Source: Mesaphorura yosii (taxonomy: Eukaryota > Arthropoda > Collembola > Poduromorpha > Tullbergiidae). Taken from it: a stretch of 64,000 nt of DNA. Of this stretch, positions 36,619-49,195 are shown in pieces. Each line of letters begins with the position of its first letter. The first letter of the stretch is position 1. The stretch lies in contig WIXG01000097.1 of the NCBI GenBank assembly GCA_009869945.1, forward strand, positions 164,419 to 228,418, in the 5' to 3' direction. The notes beneath the pieces are model-generated. The model saw only the letters and a list, made by a program, of their open reading frames with translations. It did no database searches and was not told the DNA's origin. A program made the position numbers and the translations under genes.

Positions 36619-38380
36619 TCTGAACAATTAAATCATGAAGCAGATATCTTTCGCAATTTCAATCCGCGAGATTTGGAACTCTAAATGAAAGCGTTTGACT
36701 GGCTGCACACCAAAAACTAAACTAATTTGATGTAGACAAAACTCCAACCCGCACACATGCAATGCGAGTAGAATCGTACATATTTTACGCAGTTTGTTTT
36801 GAATTTTAGATTTTGTTTCTGGAAACTTTCTTTACCACGTGCACATGAAACTGTAGGCCGCAAACGCAAGCTGCTCCGAAGTAAACAACCGGAGAGAAGT
36901 GCCGAACCCGAATAGAAAGGTTACTGATTTCCCATTTCGGTTCTACTTTCGTCTTGCAGTCGTGCCCTGTCAACCAACCGTCAACTTAATGCAAAACGTA
37001 GATGACTCATCACGAGCTGGACCTGCAGTAGCAATTTACGCTTGGAAACGGCACCAGTTGTGTCACGCATAATAGCGTATGACCTGGGTGAAGCTATTTG
37101 TGGGCGGAATGGGAACCCAATACCGGATGAGAATTATAAAATGTTCGACAAGACATGTTGATCGGTTTGTAGAGTCTTGTATACTCCTCATCCTTCAGCC
37201 GAATGCTATCGGTCATTTATTATGGGAGGCATTCGGACAAGAATTGAATGCACGTCATGACCTTCAAATTTCAATAGCATGCACTCTTTAACTACGCAGG
37301 CCAAGTTATACGATTATGCCTGCTTTGCATTCACGATTCTCGGAATTAAAACTCTGCATCTCCGACGTTCAGTGTTCGTTTCGTTTATTATTGGCTAAAG
37401 ACCATGCAGATTCCACAGTACCACACGTAATTTAGTTGCATTGCGAGTGAAGTCAGTTAAGCTAGAGTCTCTTGTGTCGTCTTTGCGTCATCAAATTCAT
37501 ACCCAGAGGACCCAGAGCCAAGCAAAGACAGAAACTCTGCAAATACAAAGACTTGTACTCGAGGAAAGGTCTTGCGGCGACTCGAATTTAAATCTACAAG
37601 ACAAGAAAAGCGAGTTCTCATAGAAAGTCGTATTGTTCAGTGGGTGAGAGAGTTTGAGGGTGCGTGGCCTTATTTTCATCTCATTGAATCAACTTTTAAC
37701 AATTTTAGTGCGTTTGATGTTTTATAAATCACACGGCCTAAGCCTGTGGTGACGACAGACATCTTGGAAAATCCAACATTGGGGTTAATTTACGGCTTTT
37801 TCGGTTAGCAACCAAGTTCTTTCGACTTCGGATTTTAGCAAAGAGGTAAGTTTTCATGCTTGCTGCCTGTAGTGTCTTCAAATCATAGCTGTTTGACTGG
37901 GACTTGCGGCCATTAAATTATGCATCAGTAGTAGATAGGAATCAATAATCGCATTTGTATCGGTAGTTCGTGGTGGCTATTGCTGTTGCCGAGTTCAATA
38001 ATATAACCTCTTTGACCGAAAAGACCTGAATGGGATATTTCGCTTAAATAATTCGTGTGTTTGTCACTTTATCGTCAGTCTTTCTCGTTATGTACACACT
38101 TGTATAGGTAGTCGGTACCTGCATGGAAGCGTAGGCTCTTGCCCTATCATTGCATGTTACATTTCATCATTGATTGGGGATCGCAATTGTGCCGTAGCCA
38201 AAGTCCGATCCCGGTATTCACACCGCCAAATATCCCGATAAAAGTATAAGGATATTTAATCAAAACAGAAAACACTACTATGCGTTTTAAATTCTAGGAT
38301 TTGAAAATTTTAGTTTTGAGAGTTAAAGTTGGCCACATTTCTTACTCTAATCAGTTTATCATGTGTTGTCTTTAGTCGTG
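36619..38380. other. Intergenic region, divergent promoters
   Basis: It separates the 5' ends of the four-helix gene (minus) and LITAF gene 3 (plus), so it should hold both promoters. Short frames such as 37441-37623 are Gln/Ser-rich with no splice support. No RNA gene was recognised. Confidence 0.4.
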
Positions 38381-39124
38381 ATGGAGAAGACAGGATATCC
38401 GGACCATCCAACGGAACCACCACCGTCCTATTATCCCCAACAGTCAATGGCTTCTCCACAGCCAGGATTTATTCAACAAGGCCAGCAGCCAATGCCCGGT
38501 TACGCACCAACCGCACCAACAGGTACGAGCCGGAAGGGTATAATTAAGACGTGTTGCTTTAGAATGTACTTGAACCTTTGGACACTATTAATGCAATTAT
38601 GCGATGAATTTTGCAGTGATCACCGTTGTGCAGGCACCCAATCTTAGTTCAGAATCCACTCGTATGATATGCCCATTCTGTCAAGCTGATATTAGCACCA
38701 AGGTCACCTATCAGACTAGTTGCATGACACATGTCGCGGCTGCGATTCTCTGCTTGTTTGGGTAAGAACTTAAAAACTTCCGTCAGAATTTATCAGTACT
38801 TCGCAACTCGGTTCTGTAACCTTCATGATTTTCTTTTCTAATCACAGGCTTTGGTGCTGTGCTTGCATCCCGTATTGCACAGACTCTTGCATGTGAGTTT
38901 TCAAAAATCGTAACCTGATTTTAATATAAGCTTCACCAGTTCTAATTGCCTTAATAATTTTCTTGTGCAGGGATGCCGAACACGAGTGCCCGAACTGCCA
39001 CAAGTTCTTGGGTATGACAGAAAGACGTTCCAATGATTTTTTAGTTTATGTTTCTAATAAAAATATTAATTCTAAAAGTAAATTCCAATTCGTGTTTTGA
39101 TTCACAGGCCAATACCGCCGCTGA
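38381..39124 (+). CDS. LITAF-domain protein 3 (SIMPLE-like)
   Basis: Five exons (38381-38522, 38617-38761, 38848-38892, 38971-39011, 39108-39124) give 129 residues. It has one more intron than copies 1 and 2, inserted after the second zinc half-site (HECPNCHKFLG|QYRR). The N-terminus is longer and Pro/Gln-rich (PPPSYYPQQSM). The domain contains MICPFCQADISTKVTY, the membrane segment HVAAAILCLFGLWCCACIPYC, and DAEHECPNC. All zinc ligands are present. An aataaa near 39706, about 580 bp after the stop, is a candidate polyadenylation signal. Confidence 0.92.
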
Positions 39125-39839
39125 TTACTGATCCGACCATCTGTTTAATATTGGATCCTGCCTGGATTTTTCATCCCAGTACTTTTAATATTGATTGGGT
39201 TATCTGTTTCTCATTCGCACCACTTATTTGTAGTTCCATTTCAGTTTTTTAGTCGTTGGTTCCTGGTACAAGTTTCCGCTTTAACGGTTTATGTTATGGA
39301 GCTACTTTTACTTTTTATTATTAACTACATCCAGTTTCTACATTGCATTACTCTAACGTGAAAATGTTTTTGAAATATTGTGGTTCTTGTAAAATTGAGC
39401 GAGAGATTCGGTAACTTCATGAAATTGCAACTTCCAAAACAACTAATGTGTAGTAGGGGTGAGATTGTATGAAATTCGGCTATTTATCTCACAGTTCTTC
39501 CTGCCTTGTGATCAGTGATCCAACGATCAACGTCCATTGAAATTAATGGTCTTTTCTTTGCCACGATAGAAATTATGAGCCAGTTAAGTCTTACGTCTGA
39601 GATACGCTGATGCCTTGCTCTTTGCCCGGTGGTAATAGCTAATGAACAGTTAATTTCATAGTAAGGTTACAAAGTCTCTTCCTGTGTTAAGCGTTGTCCA
39701 TTATGCAAATAAATTACATATGTTTGGGTTATTGGAAATACATTGATTTATTGACTAATGTATGTTGAATTTGGAGTGCACAATTTTCATAATTTTGAGC
39801 GTGTAAGTCACGAAATGCAATGAAAATCCGGACGATTCG
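39125..39839. other. Convergent intergenic region
   Basis: It holds the 3' untranslated sequence of LITAF gene 3 (plus) and of the coiled-coil gene (minus). Nothing else is recognised. Confidence 0.4.
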
Positions 39840-42226
39840 TTAACGCGGGTGAGTCTGATTACGAATCTGACAAATTTCTTGCTGTAGGCAATTGTTCAAG
39901 CCGAGCAATTCCGCATTGTCTAGCATGGTATGCTCCAGTTCCGCCATGGTCGGCTGAAGTAGCTCATTGCCAGCTCTCAGTTTTCGGATTTGGTCCGTAA
40001 GCTGAGTAATCTCTTGCTGAAGTGTCTTGTTGCGTTCTACGACTTGACAATTTGTAGCCTGTTCGCGTTCTAGAAATTCTGTTTGTTGAGACAGTTGCAA
40101 CTTCTGGCTTGTGAGCAGACTGATCTCTTGTCTCAGTGCTTCATTCTCAGCCTGAAGCGCTGACCCTTGTCCTTTGCTTCCATTTGCAGCCATGTCTACC
40201 AGATTTGAATTCAACTGCTCGTTTTCTGCACCAAGTTGACAGAGTTGTGTACCGAGTCGCTCAACTTCTTGTTCAAGAAGCATGCTCTCTTTCAAGCGAC
40301 GACCTGCTTCGCATTTCGTACGCTCCAACTCCAGAGCGAAATATTCCATGCGTTGATTTTGGGTCTTCATCTGCGCCCGCAGCTGAGCGAGTTCTTGTTC
40401 CAGTGTCCTATTAAGTTCTTGCAACAGAAGATTCTCATTCGTCTTAGGGTTGGAGGGCTGCGTCTGTGCCTCAAGCCTCGTTGCTCTCAAAGACCCGGTT
40501 GCTTCGCTCTCGAGTTCCATGTAAGCTCCATGTAACTGGGTGTAGTCGGTGTTAATTCCGTCCAACTCTTCCATCAGCTGCTGTACGCGCTTCGTTTCTC
40601 CTGCCAATAAGCACTGAAGTTCCTTTGTATGGTGAGCTAGCATGGCGTTCTGACACTTGAGCAACTGGATTTGACAACTACATGGATCACTGGACTCTGG
40701 AGGCAGCGGTGGTTGCGGCTGCGAAGCGGATGAACTTTGTGGTGGTACTGATTTGGGTTCACTTTCGCGCCTGTTGTCATTTAATTGCTCCCGAGTGTCC
40801 TCTGGTCCACGTTGTTGAGGTGCCGATTTGGATTCACTTTCCCTCTTGCTGTTGTCGCTTAATTGCTCGGAAGTGTCGTCTGGTCCTCGTATATCACTTG
40901 CTTGCAGGGCATCTCCTAAATCTTCTAATGCTTGCTCACCTTTTATGCGACCTTCGCGAAGAGCTTCTTCGGGTATTAGCGACTTCTTTTTATGCTGTTC
41001 TAGCAAGCGATCTTTCTCTTCTTGTGCCTGTAAATTGTGCTTGCCCTGATCGTCTTTTGCCTGCTCATATAATTTTTGAGGCTCGGCGTGGGAAATTTCT
41101 TCACGTTTTAAAGAAGGCTTCTTTTTATGTTGTTCAAACAAACGATCTTTCTCATCCTGCAAATCTTTGTGCTTGCCCTGCAAGTCCATCAAGTGCTCGT
41201 TTAATTTGCGAAGCTCAGCAGCATGCGCGTCTGCCACGGCTGCGTGGTCTTTATCACCGTGAAGTTGTTTCTATAAACATGCATCCGGGCGATCAGTATC
41301 AATACAAGGCATATTTTGGCGATGAAACCACCACAATTTTCGATTTTTGTGACGCCCTACCAGCGTATTTAACAGTTTGTTTCTCTCGTCCGGAGTCAGC
41401 TCTTCGACTAGATTAGTGATGGACAGCTTTGGTGTCTGAACCTCTTTTATTCCTCTCGAAGCTCGTTTCAGCGAAGCGGGCGCATGGGCTTCAATCGTTT
41501 TCTCCTTGTAGTATTGCTCAGAGATTGCTTTTGCAGGCATCTTCCCGTGTTCAGCATTCTCTTGCTGTTCTTTGAGTCGTAAAACCGGAACCGGGATTTC
41601 GGTCTCCTTATACGGGAGCAGCTGAGTCGGTCGGCTGACTGGCTGACTGGCTGGCTGAAATTCGTGCAAGTAAAATTAAAACTTACCAACTGCGACTGTT
41701 TGCAAGCAATTGTCACCTCCAATTCTGTCTCATTGCTACCGGATCCGAGAAGCATCTGCTCCAAATAATGCTGCCTCCGCTCGTCCTTGTTGAAACCCCA
41801 TGCTCGCAAATCGTTCACTGAATCCACCCCGTGTAGTGTGTTGCTGGATATTTTACGATGGAGATTCTTCTTTGCCTTGATTGGCTGATATGCCAGATGC
41901 CGAAATTCCTTGTTGGGGTCAAACGGTCCCTCATGTGTGCGTTTGTGCTGAGTTCTGACTGACTTCGCACTCGGAGGAACCGTACATCGCTTAGGCTTTC
42001 CGGCATTGCTTCCGCAGCTGCGTGACTTGCCCTCTGCGTTAAGCACAATCGGCTTCCGATCCCGTTCGAGTTTGAGAACGTCGCAACCCTTGTCAAAGTT
42101 GTCCAGAAATTTGGTGGTGGTCGGGACCGACCGCGATTGTGCTCGGCGGCAGGACTCCCAGCATTCATCTTGAGAGTTATCCATTGTAACTTTGTAGCGC
42201 TGAATCTCAGGTTGTGGAGAGGTCAT
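39840..42226 (-). CDS. Coiled-coil protein, unknown, possibly centrosomal or ciliary
   Basis: Three exons (41687-42226, 41361-41621, 39840-41270) join in phase to 743 residues. The first 180 residues are basic with FDPNKEFRHLAYQPIKAKK and VNDLRAWGFNKDERRQHYLE. The middle is charged and repetitive, with two imperfect copies of EKDRLxEQHKKK and of a block ending ESxPKSxPxQ. The C-terminal 280 residues form long heptad-rich coiled coil (for example LLLQELNRTLEQELAQLRAQ). The 41622-41686 intron could use alternative acceptors giving only 32 or 41 bp; the 65-bp version is preferred. No catalytic motif is seen. Composition and the nearby dynein gene suggest a centrosome or cilium role, which is speculation. 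Confidence 0.72.
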
Positions 42227-42988
42227 TGCGAATAATTTAGAGCTAACTTAGAACCGAGTGGCAAGGGACAGTGACCCCTTTTGAGTCATAAAAGAATTTC
42301 GTGCGCCAGCAGCAGTTTTTAGATTTTTCCGAGTTTACTTCAACTTGAAACCCAACCTCGCGATTCGAAATAGTAAGGGACTTTCATGGCAACTCAAGAC
42401 GCCTGCAGGCTCGCAAGTCCCCTTTTTCCGTCGTCGGCACGGTGAGGTATCAAAATATTGAGATCCTTGCCTCATCATTAAGCAGTACCGTTTACCTTCC
42501 ACTCTTAAATACACTTCATTCATTTACGTTCATTGTACGTTCATTTTTATCTTCTTCATACGCCCAGCCAAATGCTGAGTATTCGTGAATACACAATGCT
42601 TACACGTTCTTCTGACGGTCCATCAGAAGTTGACGTGGTTGATTAGGACAGTGAAGCAAGTGAATCAATCGAAACAACGACTTGTAATAGAAACGACACA
42701 GCCAACCCGTTCGATAAACATGTAAAAGTCTAGTTTAAGTTAAACAAAATAAGTCAACATGATGGATTGCGAAGCACGTATTTGTGTAACCAATGGAAGT
42801 GAGCCTGGCGTTTCGGGTTTGCTTCAGTCCTTTAATTGTGAGCATGCTTAGGTTTAATATTTAACTCTACTTTTCATTAAGGCATTAATTTAACGGTTCT
42901 GTGTTTGAAGTTGCGGTTTTATTTAAGCAGAATTTAGTCAGTTTGGAATATTAGTAAAGCTGTTAAACCTAGAATTTGAAGAGTCCTC
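42227..42988. other. Intergenic spacer
   Basis: It separates two minus-strand genes and contains the promoter side of the coiled-coil gene. No coding signal is seen. Confidence 0.4.
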
Positions 42989-44633
42989 TTACACGAACAG
43001 GGCGCCTTTCTGATAGGAAGTAAGCATCAGTTGAAGTTGTTGTAGTCTGGAGGAGTCTGCCTTCACTGCCTTCCTTAATTCTTCCAATTTTGCACAAAAA
43101 TTATTTCCATTTTCACGAAGCTCCAAGAGGCCAGTTTGTAAGTCGAAACGCAGGTGCGAAGAAAGCACAGCTTGGATTTGAGGATATTTCAAAAATATGC
43201 TTCCAACTTCCTGTAGAATGTCGACAAGATGAACAAGTTCTTGAGCTTCGTGATGCTCGGACTTGAGCGTGAATTGCGAATCGTTGGCATGCAGCGTGTA
43301 AAATGCTCTTTCTATTTCCCGGAGTTTTTGTGTTGCACCATGAACCTTGCCCTCCAACGTTTTCGCGCGACTTTTCAGAATCAACAGAAGCTCTCGCGTT
43401 TCAGATTGACTCTCAGGGAAAGAAGACAGTTCTTCGCGAGGAGGAAATGAAAACGAAGAGGATATCACCACATCACGTCCGCCTTCGAACTCAACTTCGC
43501 TGTCAGAATTGTCCTTTTTGGTTGAGCCTTCCACTTCGCATACATCGCTGGCGGATAAATCAGGCCTCCATTCTGCGTTTGCTTCTGATACAATTCGGTC
43601 GATCAATGCTTCTCGGTTCAGTTCGGCAACAACCTCTTTCGCTTCTCCATTTCCGGCTTCAGTCTGAAAGAGATTTGTTTGAATCACCGCCATTTGTCTG
43701 CTTGCGCTCGGAAACGCGGCATCGACATTTACTTGTTCAGATACATATTCAGATGACGTGTGACTGGCTGACAAAGTGGGAATATCATTTTCTAGAGAAT
43801 TTTGTGATTCAGTTAATACAGAAGCACTGCTCGGAGTCTGGATCCAATAATCGCAGGTACGAGAACCATCAGTGTCGTTCTTTGTTCGGGAAGAAGCTGC
43901 CATTGTCTTTTTCGTTTTTGCCCCACAAAGAACGAGATTCCGCAATGACTTTCGCAGGGTTTTCAACATTGTAGATCGTCCAGCAGGGAACTTGTGACTG
44001 AATGACGCATCACTTCCACCTTAATATGGGGAAAAATAGCATGATTAACCGGATTGGTCATTTATGCATAATATGGATTGGATGGGCGATTTTACCGATT
44101 CGGGTCACGCTTGACTCCTCCAGTTTTGATTCACTTTGATACATTCGACTGTCAACTACTGGTTTGAGGGCTAGCATTGTGTTATGAGATGAAGCAGACT
44201 GTCTGTCCAGTTTTCTAACCAACTTCATTATCTTAGTATTGACCGCGATTAATAAACGGACAGCAAAATCGTATTGGCATTGAGTCCAGTAGGAAATTTT
44301 GTCTTTCTCTAGCAGAATATTCAAAATCAGCTTGATTTTTTTAAGAACAGCGGTGAATGATAATGCATCTGAATCATGAGTTCTTGGCATGATAGAGCAA
44401 TCGTGGGCATGGGTCCATTCCTCCGCCAAAATCGCTACCTGCTTGTGGCCAATGAGAAAAAGCTGATTCAAATCTTGAGCTGCATGAAGTTTCTTAATAG
44501 CGACGGTTTCCAGGATGTGCTTTACAAAATGGTCTTCGTGTGGAATGGAGTCTGTGTAGTCTGATTCGCTGTCACTACAATCATCCAGAGAAGCATTGAC
44601 CGGTAAGGCCGTAAAATACCTTTGTTTCTTCAT
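42989..44633 (-). CDS. Unrecognised 522-residue protein
   Basis: Two exons (44096-44633 and 42989-44019) join through a 76-bp intron with GTAAAA donor and TTAAG acceptor, phase 1. The start is the first ATG (KKQRYFTALP follows), about 20 bp after an in-frame region lacking another Met. The N-terminal half is mostly helical (FTAVLKKIKLILNILLEK, FAVRLLIAVNTKIMKLVRKL). The centre is Ser/Glu-rich and probably disordered, with an acidic patch near DNSDSEVEFEGG. The last 120 residues are helical with leucine heptads ending RLQQLQLMLTSYQKG. No signal peptide, transmembrane helix or known domain is visible. The plus-strand 223-residue frame in this interval is its shadow. Confidence 0.65.
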
Positions 44634-45035
44634 AACAAGAAGGTATGTATACACTATTATTTCATTTCTACAAATCGGATGCGCCGTGACTTCTTCTGAA
44701 GTCCAGCAGATTCAATTTCAACCTCCATTGACATTTCCAACCCTCTCTTGGCGTACCTTCGTTAGAGCACTTAGCAGGGTTATACGGCCCAACAATTACC
44801 AATCGTTTCTGTGGCCACCAGCCCACGGCCCTCATTTTACTGGCGTTCCAGTCGTCAAAATTGTGAAGCCGTAGCTAATTTTTTGTGTCCGCTCAAATTG
44901 ATTGTGTTTCGTCAGGTAAGTTTCTGACCACCGCAAAGTTTATTCTTGCACTGACCATCATTTTTTACCCAGGACAAAATTATCATAGCCGCTGCTCCAT
45001 TACCAACAAGTGTCTACGTCATGGCTCCTGCATAG
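44634..45035. other. Spacer containing unresolved 5' end of LITAF gene 4
   Basis: A donor-like GTAAGT at 44916 follows a possible exon ending GTGTTTCGTCAG, but no ATG in the right frame was found upstream. This stretch probably also carries the promoter of the minus-strand gene ending at 42989. Nothing else was recognised. Confidence 0.35.
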
Positions 45036-45568
45036 CCGTCTGCTCCTCCTGTACATACTGCGCCGCCTTCACCTGCCCCGAGCCAGGCATCTACTATAGT
45101 TGTGGTGCATGAGGGCGGTGGTGTGTTCCCACGCCCGTACTGTGGGATGGACATCATCACAAATACTCACCCGCAGTCTGGACTTTTGACTTGGATCCTA
45201 TGTGTCATGTAGGCTAATGAACTCATTTTTAAACATAACTATAACGAGCTTGTTTTATTTTCAACCTATTTTTGAACTTTTTCAGTGATCTGAACTTGTA
45301 AGCACGAGAGGAAAATCATTTCAGTTTAGTATATGTAAATCTTCCCAGGCTCCCAGTTTTATTCAAAGTTATCTTTCATTTCAGTTGTGCCTGTTGCATG
45401 TGTGATTCGTCACAAGACATAATTCACTCTTGTCCAGTCTGTGACTCACTCATCGTTATGTTAATGATCCCATCTCATGACTTATTCAAGGTCTTTAAGA
45501 AAAACATGAGAGCAAGCGAAATAATCAACCCAAGCAACGAGCAAGTAGCGAAAGAATTTGCGAAATGA
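45036..45568 (+). CDS. LITAF-domain protein 4, divergent, 5' end not found
   Basis: Three coding exons are supported: 45036-45208, a 12-base microexon 45286-45297, and 45385-45568. They run in one frame from a Pro/Ala-rich stretch (PSAPPVHTAPPSPAPSQAST) and TIVVVHEGGG to GLLTWILCVIDLNFCACCMC, then DIIHSCPVCDS and a basic 35-residue tail ending KEFAK. The order (Pro-rich leader, beta strand, membrane segment, HxCPxC) is that of LITAF genes 1-3. The first zinc half-site is degenerate: PYCGMD replaces CPxC, losing one cysteine. The C-terminal extension is unlike the other copies. With the missing first exon, a pseudogene is possible, but the downstream frame is clean. An aataaa lies near 45625. 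Confidence 0.58.
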
Positions 45569-46102
45569 TCGGGCTGCCAAATTATGTACGTGATTCTACC
45601 CTTCCAAAATTAATGTTCAAAATGTAATAAATGCTGATGAATGATGAGCAATACTTTGTCTTTCAATTTAACTTCCGTTTCGTGTTTCGGAAAAAGAGTA
45701 TTGTGGCCAAGAACATACCGGCGAGAATTAAAGGCCCAATCCGACTCTTTGTTCCATCTTCATTGATGCTCGCTGAGACTGATGATACGTAAAAGGTTCA
45801 ACATGTGGTGAGAATGGTTTCAATTATGAAAACGTAAATAAAAGACATCTGCTGTCCGAGGTTGGTTGTGCAATTCTGCCCTATCAGTTTAACTTTAGCT
45901 TGTAATGACGGACGAGCGTGTATTGAAGCATAGATTAAATTCTTTCTTGATGACGGCAGTTGAACTTCATCTTCTCGAAGTCAATTATTAGTTCAAAAGG
46001 GCCTCAAGATTCGTGAAGATTGTAAATTGATAATGCTGACAAGATAAACAACTCTCCCGCAGCGAGCTTAATTTGGCTGGAATTCTAGGAGAGTCCGTAG
46101 TA
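45569..46102. other. Intergenic spacer before AREL1
   Basis: It holds the LITAF gene 4 3' flank and the AREL1 promoter side. No coding or RNA signal is recognised. Confidence 0.4.
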
Positions 46103-49010
46103 ATGCTGACTATTAGGCTATTATTAATAATTATAGGTGAGTATTAATCGAAGACAGGTGGAAATTGGAAATAAGGCAGATCAGTGAATACATTGCTAAT
46201 TGTTTCAACATTTGATTAGGCCTGTGCGTAGTTTTGCTTATCAAGAACAACAAAACAAATGTTCTTAACATCATTCGAACGACCTTTAAACAATTATTTG
46301 CACCACCACCGAGATGGCACATAAATAAGAAGGAACTACGGGACAAACGGTTCCTTGTTGGCGAAACTGTTAAATTCGTCATCAAAGTAAGCTGAATTCT
46401 GTGATTTGAACTTTGACGGACCTTTACATGGACGACCTGCCTTTGTATGTATTGCAGTATGTCGGCGAGGGGTCCTTCAATGAAGATCTGGCATTTCTTC
46501 GTCTACAAATTCAACAGAACTCTCAACCAATTGTTCATCTGAAGGAAGTAGTAGAAGACGAGAAATCAGTTAGAGTTAAATTCTCAGTGCAGAAAGCCAT
46601 TTTAGTCAGCATCGAATTATTCGACCGAAATCAAATTATCGCTCAGTCGAGCCCGATCCACGTGTCATTTCTTCCCGGTCCACCTCAACCAGACAAGACT
46701 ATTTGTGTTAAACCGAGTCCGATCATACAGTGTACAACATTTATGGATAAGTCCGTACACATTCAGCCTAGGGATAGGTTTGAAAATAATTGTTTAATCT
46801 GCGACGTGAATTTAAGCAAGTTCCAATTCCAAGCAATGATAGCTGACCACAGCTTGAGACAAGATGCAATCTGTGATAGTTCATTCGTATTTGCCTCCAA
46901 CTATTCCAGTGAAATCCTTCTCAAAATACAGTTTCATTATCCTGGTATATTTATTGGATCAGTTTCATTCGACGGACAAGTCATCGGTGGATATGGGGTT
47001 TTTAATATTGTATCTTTAACAAATGCAGAAGAAACTAGTTTGCAGTACATTCTTGCCAATTCTCCGAGCTGGAAGTACCATGAAGGACGACTCCGCGCTC
47101 TTGATAATAAGATTGATTCACGAAATAAGAAGATCTACATTTACGTTTCACAAAAACAGATCTCTGTCCAAGAGTACATCCTGAAATTCATTCCGATAAA
47201 AATTGCAACTTTTCGCGTCTCGCCCATGACAAAGGTAACCAGAATCTGATTGTTATCTCACGCGACGTTTTTTTGAGAATTCAAACTCATGATATTTTTC
47301 TTTCTAAACAGATGGAACTCCTATTTGCCGACAATGACCAAAATAATTACACATTTAGTATTCATGATTGTATTCAACCAAAAGTCACAATAGAAATGGA
47401 TCAAACTTCAACGAGACTGGTCTATGCAATGTTTACGCATTTCCTGCAGCAGCGCCATGGTGGTTCAGAGTCGTTCGCCGATAAGCAGAGATATTTCTAC
47501 AATGAACTGGCCGACGTACGGAATAAAGGAGGAACTCTGCGAATCTCATTTGTAACTCTTAAAATCACCCGTCAAGATATTGTCAACTCGGTTAGGCACA
47601 ATTTTGTTTGTCCCATTTGCCGTTGATTGCTCACGCTAATTGTTGGGCTTTGTATTTCTAGACTTTGCAGAGTACTTACTACTACAACGCTAAAGACTGG
47701 TGCAAGAATTTCAAAATTGAATTTGACCAGGAAGAAGGTAATTAAATCAATCGCTAGGCTAGAGTGAGAGTATTGCATAATGCTGCCAGTGGTTGAGTGT
47801 GAGTGACTGACTCTATTTATACACGAACAGGGCTCGATGGCGGAGGGCTGAGAAGAGAATGGCTGAATTTGATCTGTGCAAAATTATTTGAAAATAACGA
47901 AACCGGGATGTTTTGTTCATTTGGGACTTCAAGACTGGTCCATCCGAACGTGTCCAGAGACAGTGCCTGGACAAAAAGACACTACGAGCTAGCGGGAAAG
48001 ATTGTTGGCAAATGTTTATTTGAGTCAGCCATGGGTAATGGCTACAAGACAATGGTAAATGGAAGATTTTCACGCTCATTTCTTGCGCAGGTGCTTGGTC
48101 TACGACCTAATTACAAGGTAAACACCCAAAAACCATTATCAAAGTCAGGCAGCTTGGCAGATAACAATACGCTTTTCTTATGTCAGCACTTTGAACAAGA
48201 TGACCCGGAATTGTATCTGGGCAAGGTTAAATACGTGCTGGAAAACGATGTGGATAAGCTAGAGCTGACATATTCTGAGGAGGAATACACGGGCCAAGTG
48301 GTGAAGGTAGTCACTGATGAGGTTCAGTGATAAATAGGCAAGGAAATGCGAGATTTTTTTTTTCGCAGGTTGTTGATTTAATACCGAATGGATCTAACAA
48401 GACTGTGACGAATGAAAATAAGGAAGAATATTTGAACGCCTTAGCAAATTACAGACTTGGCACTAAGGTCAAAAAGGAAATTGAATCATTTTGCAAAGGA
48501 CTTCACTACATTGTACCGGATGAGCTCCTTTCACAATTCGATGAAAATGAAATCGAGGTTCGTTACATTGCGCACATATCAGAGAAGGTGTGGGCTTCGT
48601 TGTGACTAATCTTTTTAATTTCCTTTCCATTACAGTTGCTCATGTGCGGAAAGAGCGAATTCAGTGTGAATGACTTGAGGAAGAATTTTTCGGCTAGCTT
48701 TACATTGGGGTTTGACACTGACTACAAGCGGGTGGTGGAATGGTTTTTCATGAGCGTGGAAAACATGACTGAGGATGAGAAGGCCAAACTCTTGCAATTC
48801 ATCACAGGAAGCTCACTTCTGCCACACGGTGGTTTCGCAAATCTTAGTCCACGATTGAGAATCATTCTTGGTGCCGAATATGGAAAGTTGCCTACCGCCC
48901 AAACTTGTGCAAACCAAATCTGCCTTTCCGATCACAACTCGTTTGAAGAATTTGAAAAGTGCTTATTGCTTGCGGTGAATGAAGGAAACCAGGGCTTCGG
49001 TTTTAAATAG
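46103..49010 (+). CDS. AREL1: Apoptosis-resistant HECT-type E3 ubiquitin ligase
   Basis: Nine exons join in phase to 767 residues (46103-46136, 46220-46386, 46458-47234, 47312-47590, 47662-47737, 47831-48117, 48187-48306, 48369-48557, 48636-49010). The short first exon supplies an N-terminal hydrophobic helix (LTIRLLLIIIGLCVVLL), matching the membrane helix at the start of vertebrate AREL1. A filamin-like region follows, then KIYIYVSQKQISVQEYIL, and the HECT domain from about GLDGGGLRREWLNLIC to the C-terminus. The catalytic Cys is in LPTAQTCANQICLS. The domain also has DDPELYLGKVKYVL and LLQFITGSSLLPHGGF and ends GNQGFGFK. The mammalian enzyme ubiquitinates IAP antagonists. The start is the first ATG whose exon splices in phase into the conserved helix. 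An aataaa near 49066 is the likely polyadenylation signal. Confidence 0.92.
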
Positions 49011-49195
49011 CTCAACTTCACAGATTGTTCCTAAAATTCCATTTAAAGAAGTAATTAAATACGTCAATAAACATACCACTAAATATGACCCAAGTGATTG
49101 ACCATTGTATGGATGCTATTGCTTTTATTTTCGATGGGTTAGAGTTAACAACTATCACGATGTAACTATTCAAACTCGATAGTTGACTGGGTCCT

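Noticed and set aside
40682-41416. 244-residue plus-strand frame rich in Leu, Cys and His
   Set aside because: Antisense of the coiled-coil protein; Leu/Cys-rich composition is expected opposite Gln/Glu-rich codons.
43303-43974. 223-residue plus-strand frame
   Set aside because: Antisense shadow of the 522-residue minus-strand gene, with no start or splice context.
44885-45112. Plus-strand frame encoding a peptide with many cysteines (CSSCTYCAAFTC)
   Set aside because: It is a shifted reading of the Pro/Ala-rich exon of LITAF gene 4. GCx codons read out of phase give TGC. The LITAF frame continues through two more spliced exons, this one stops.
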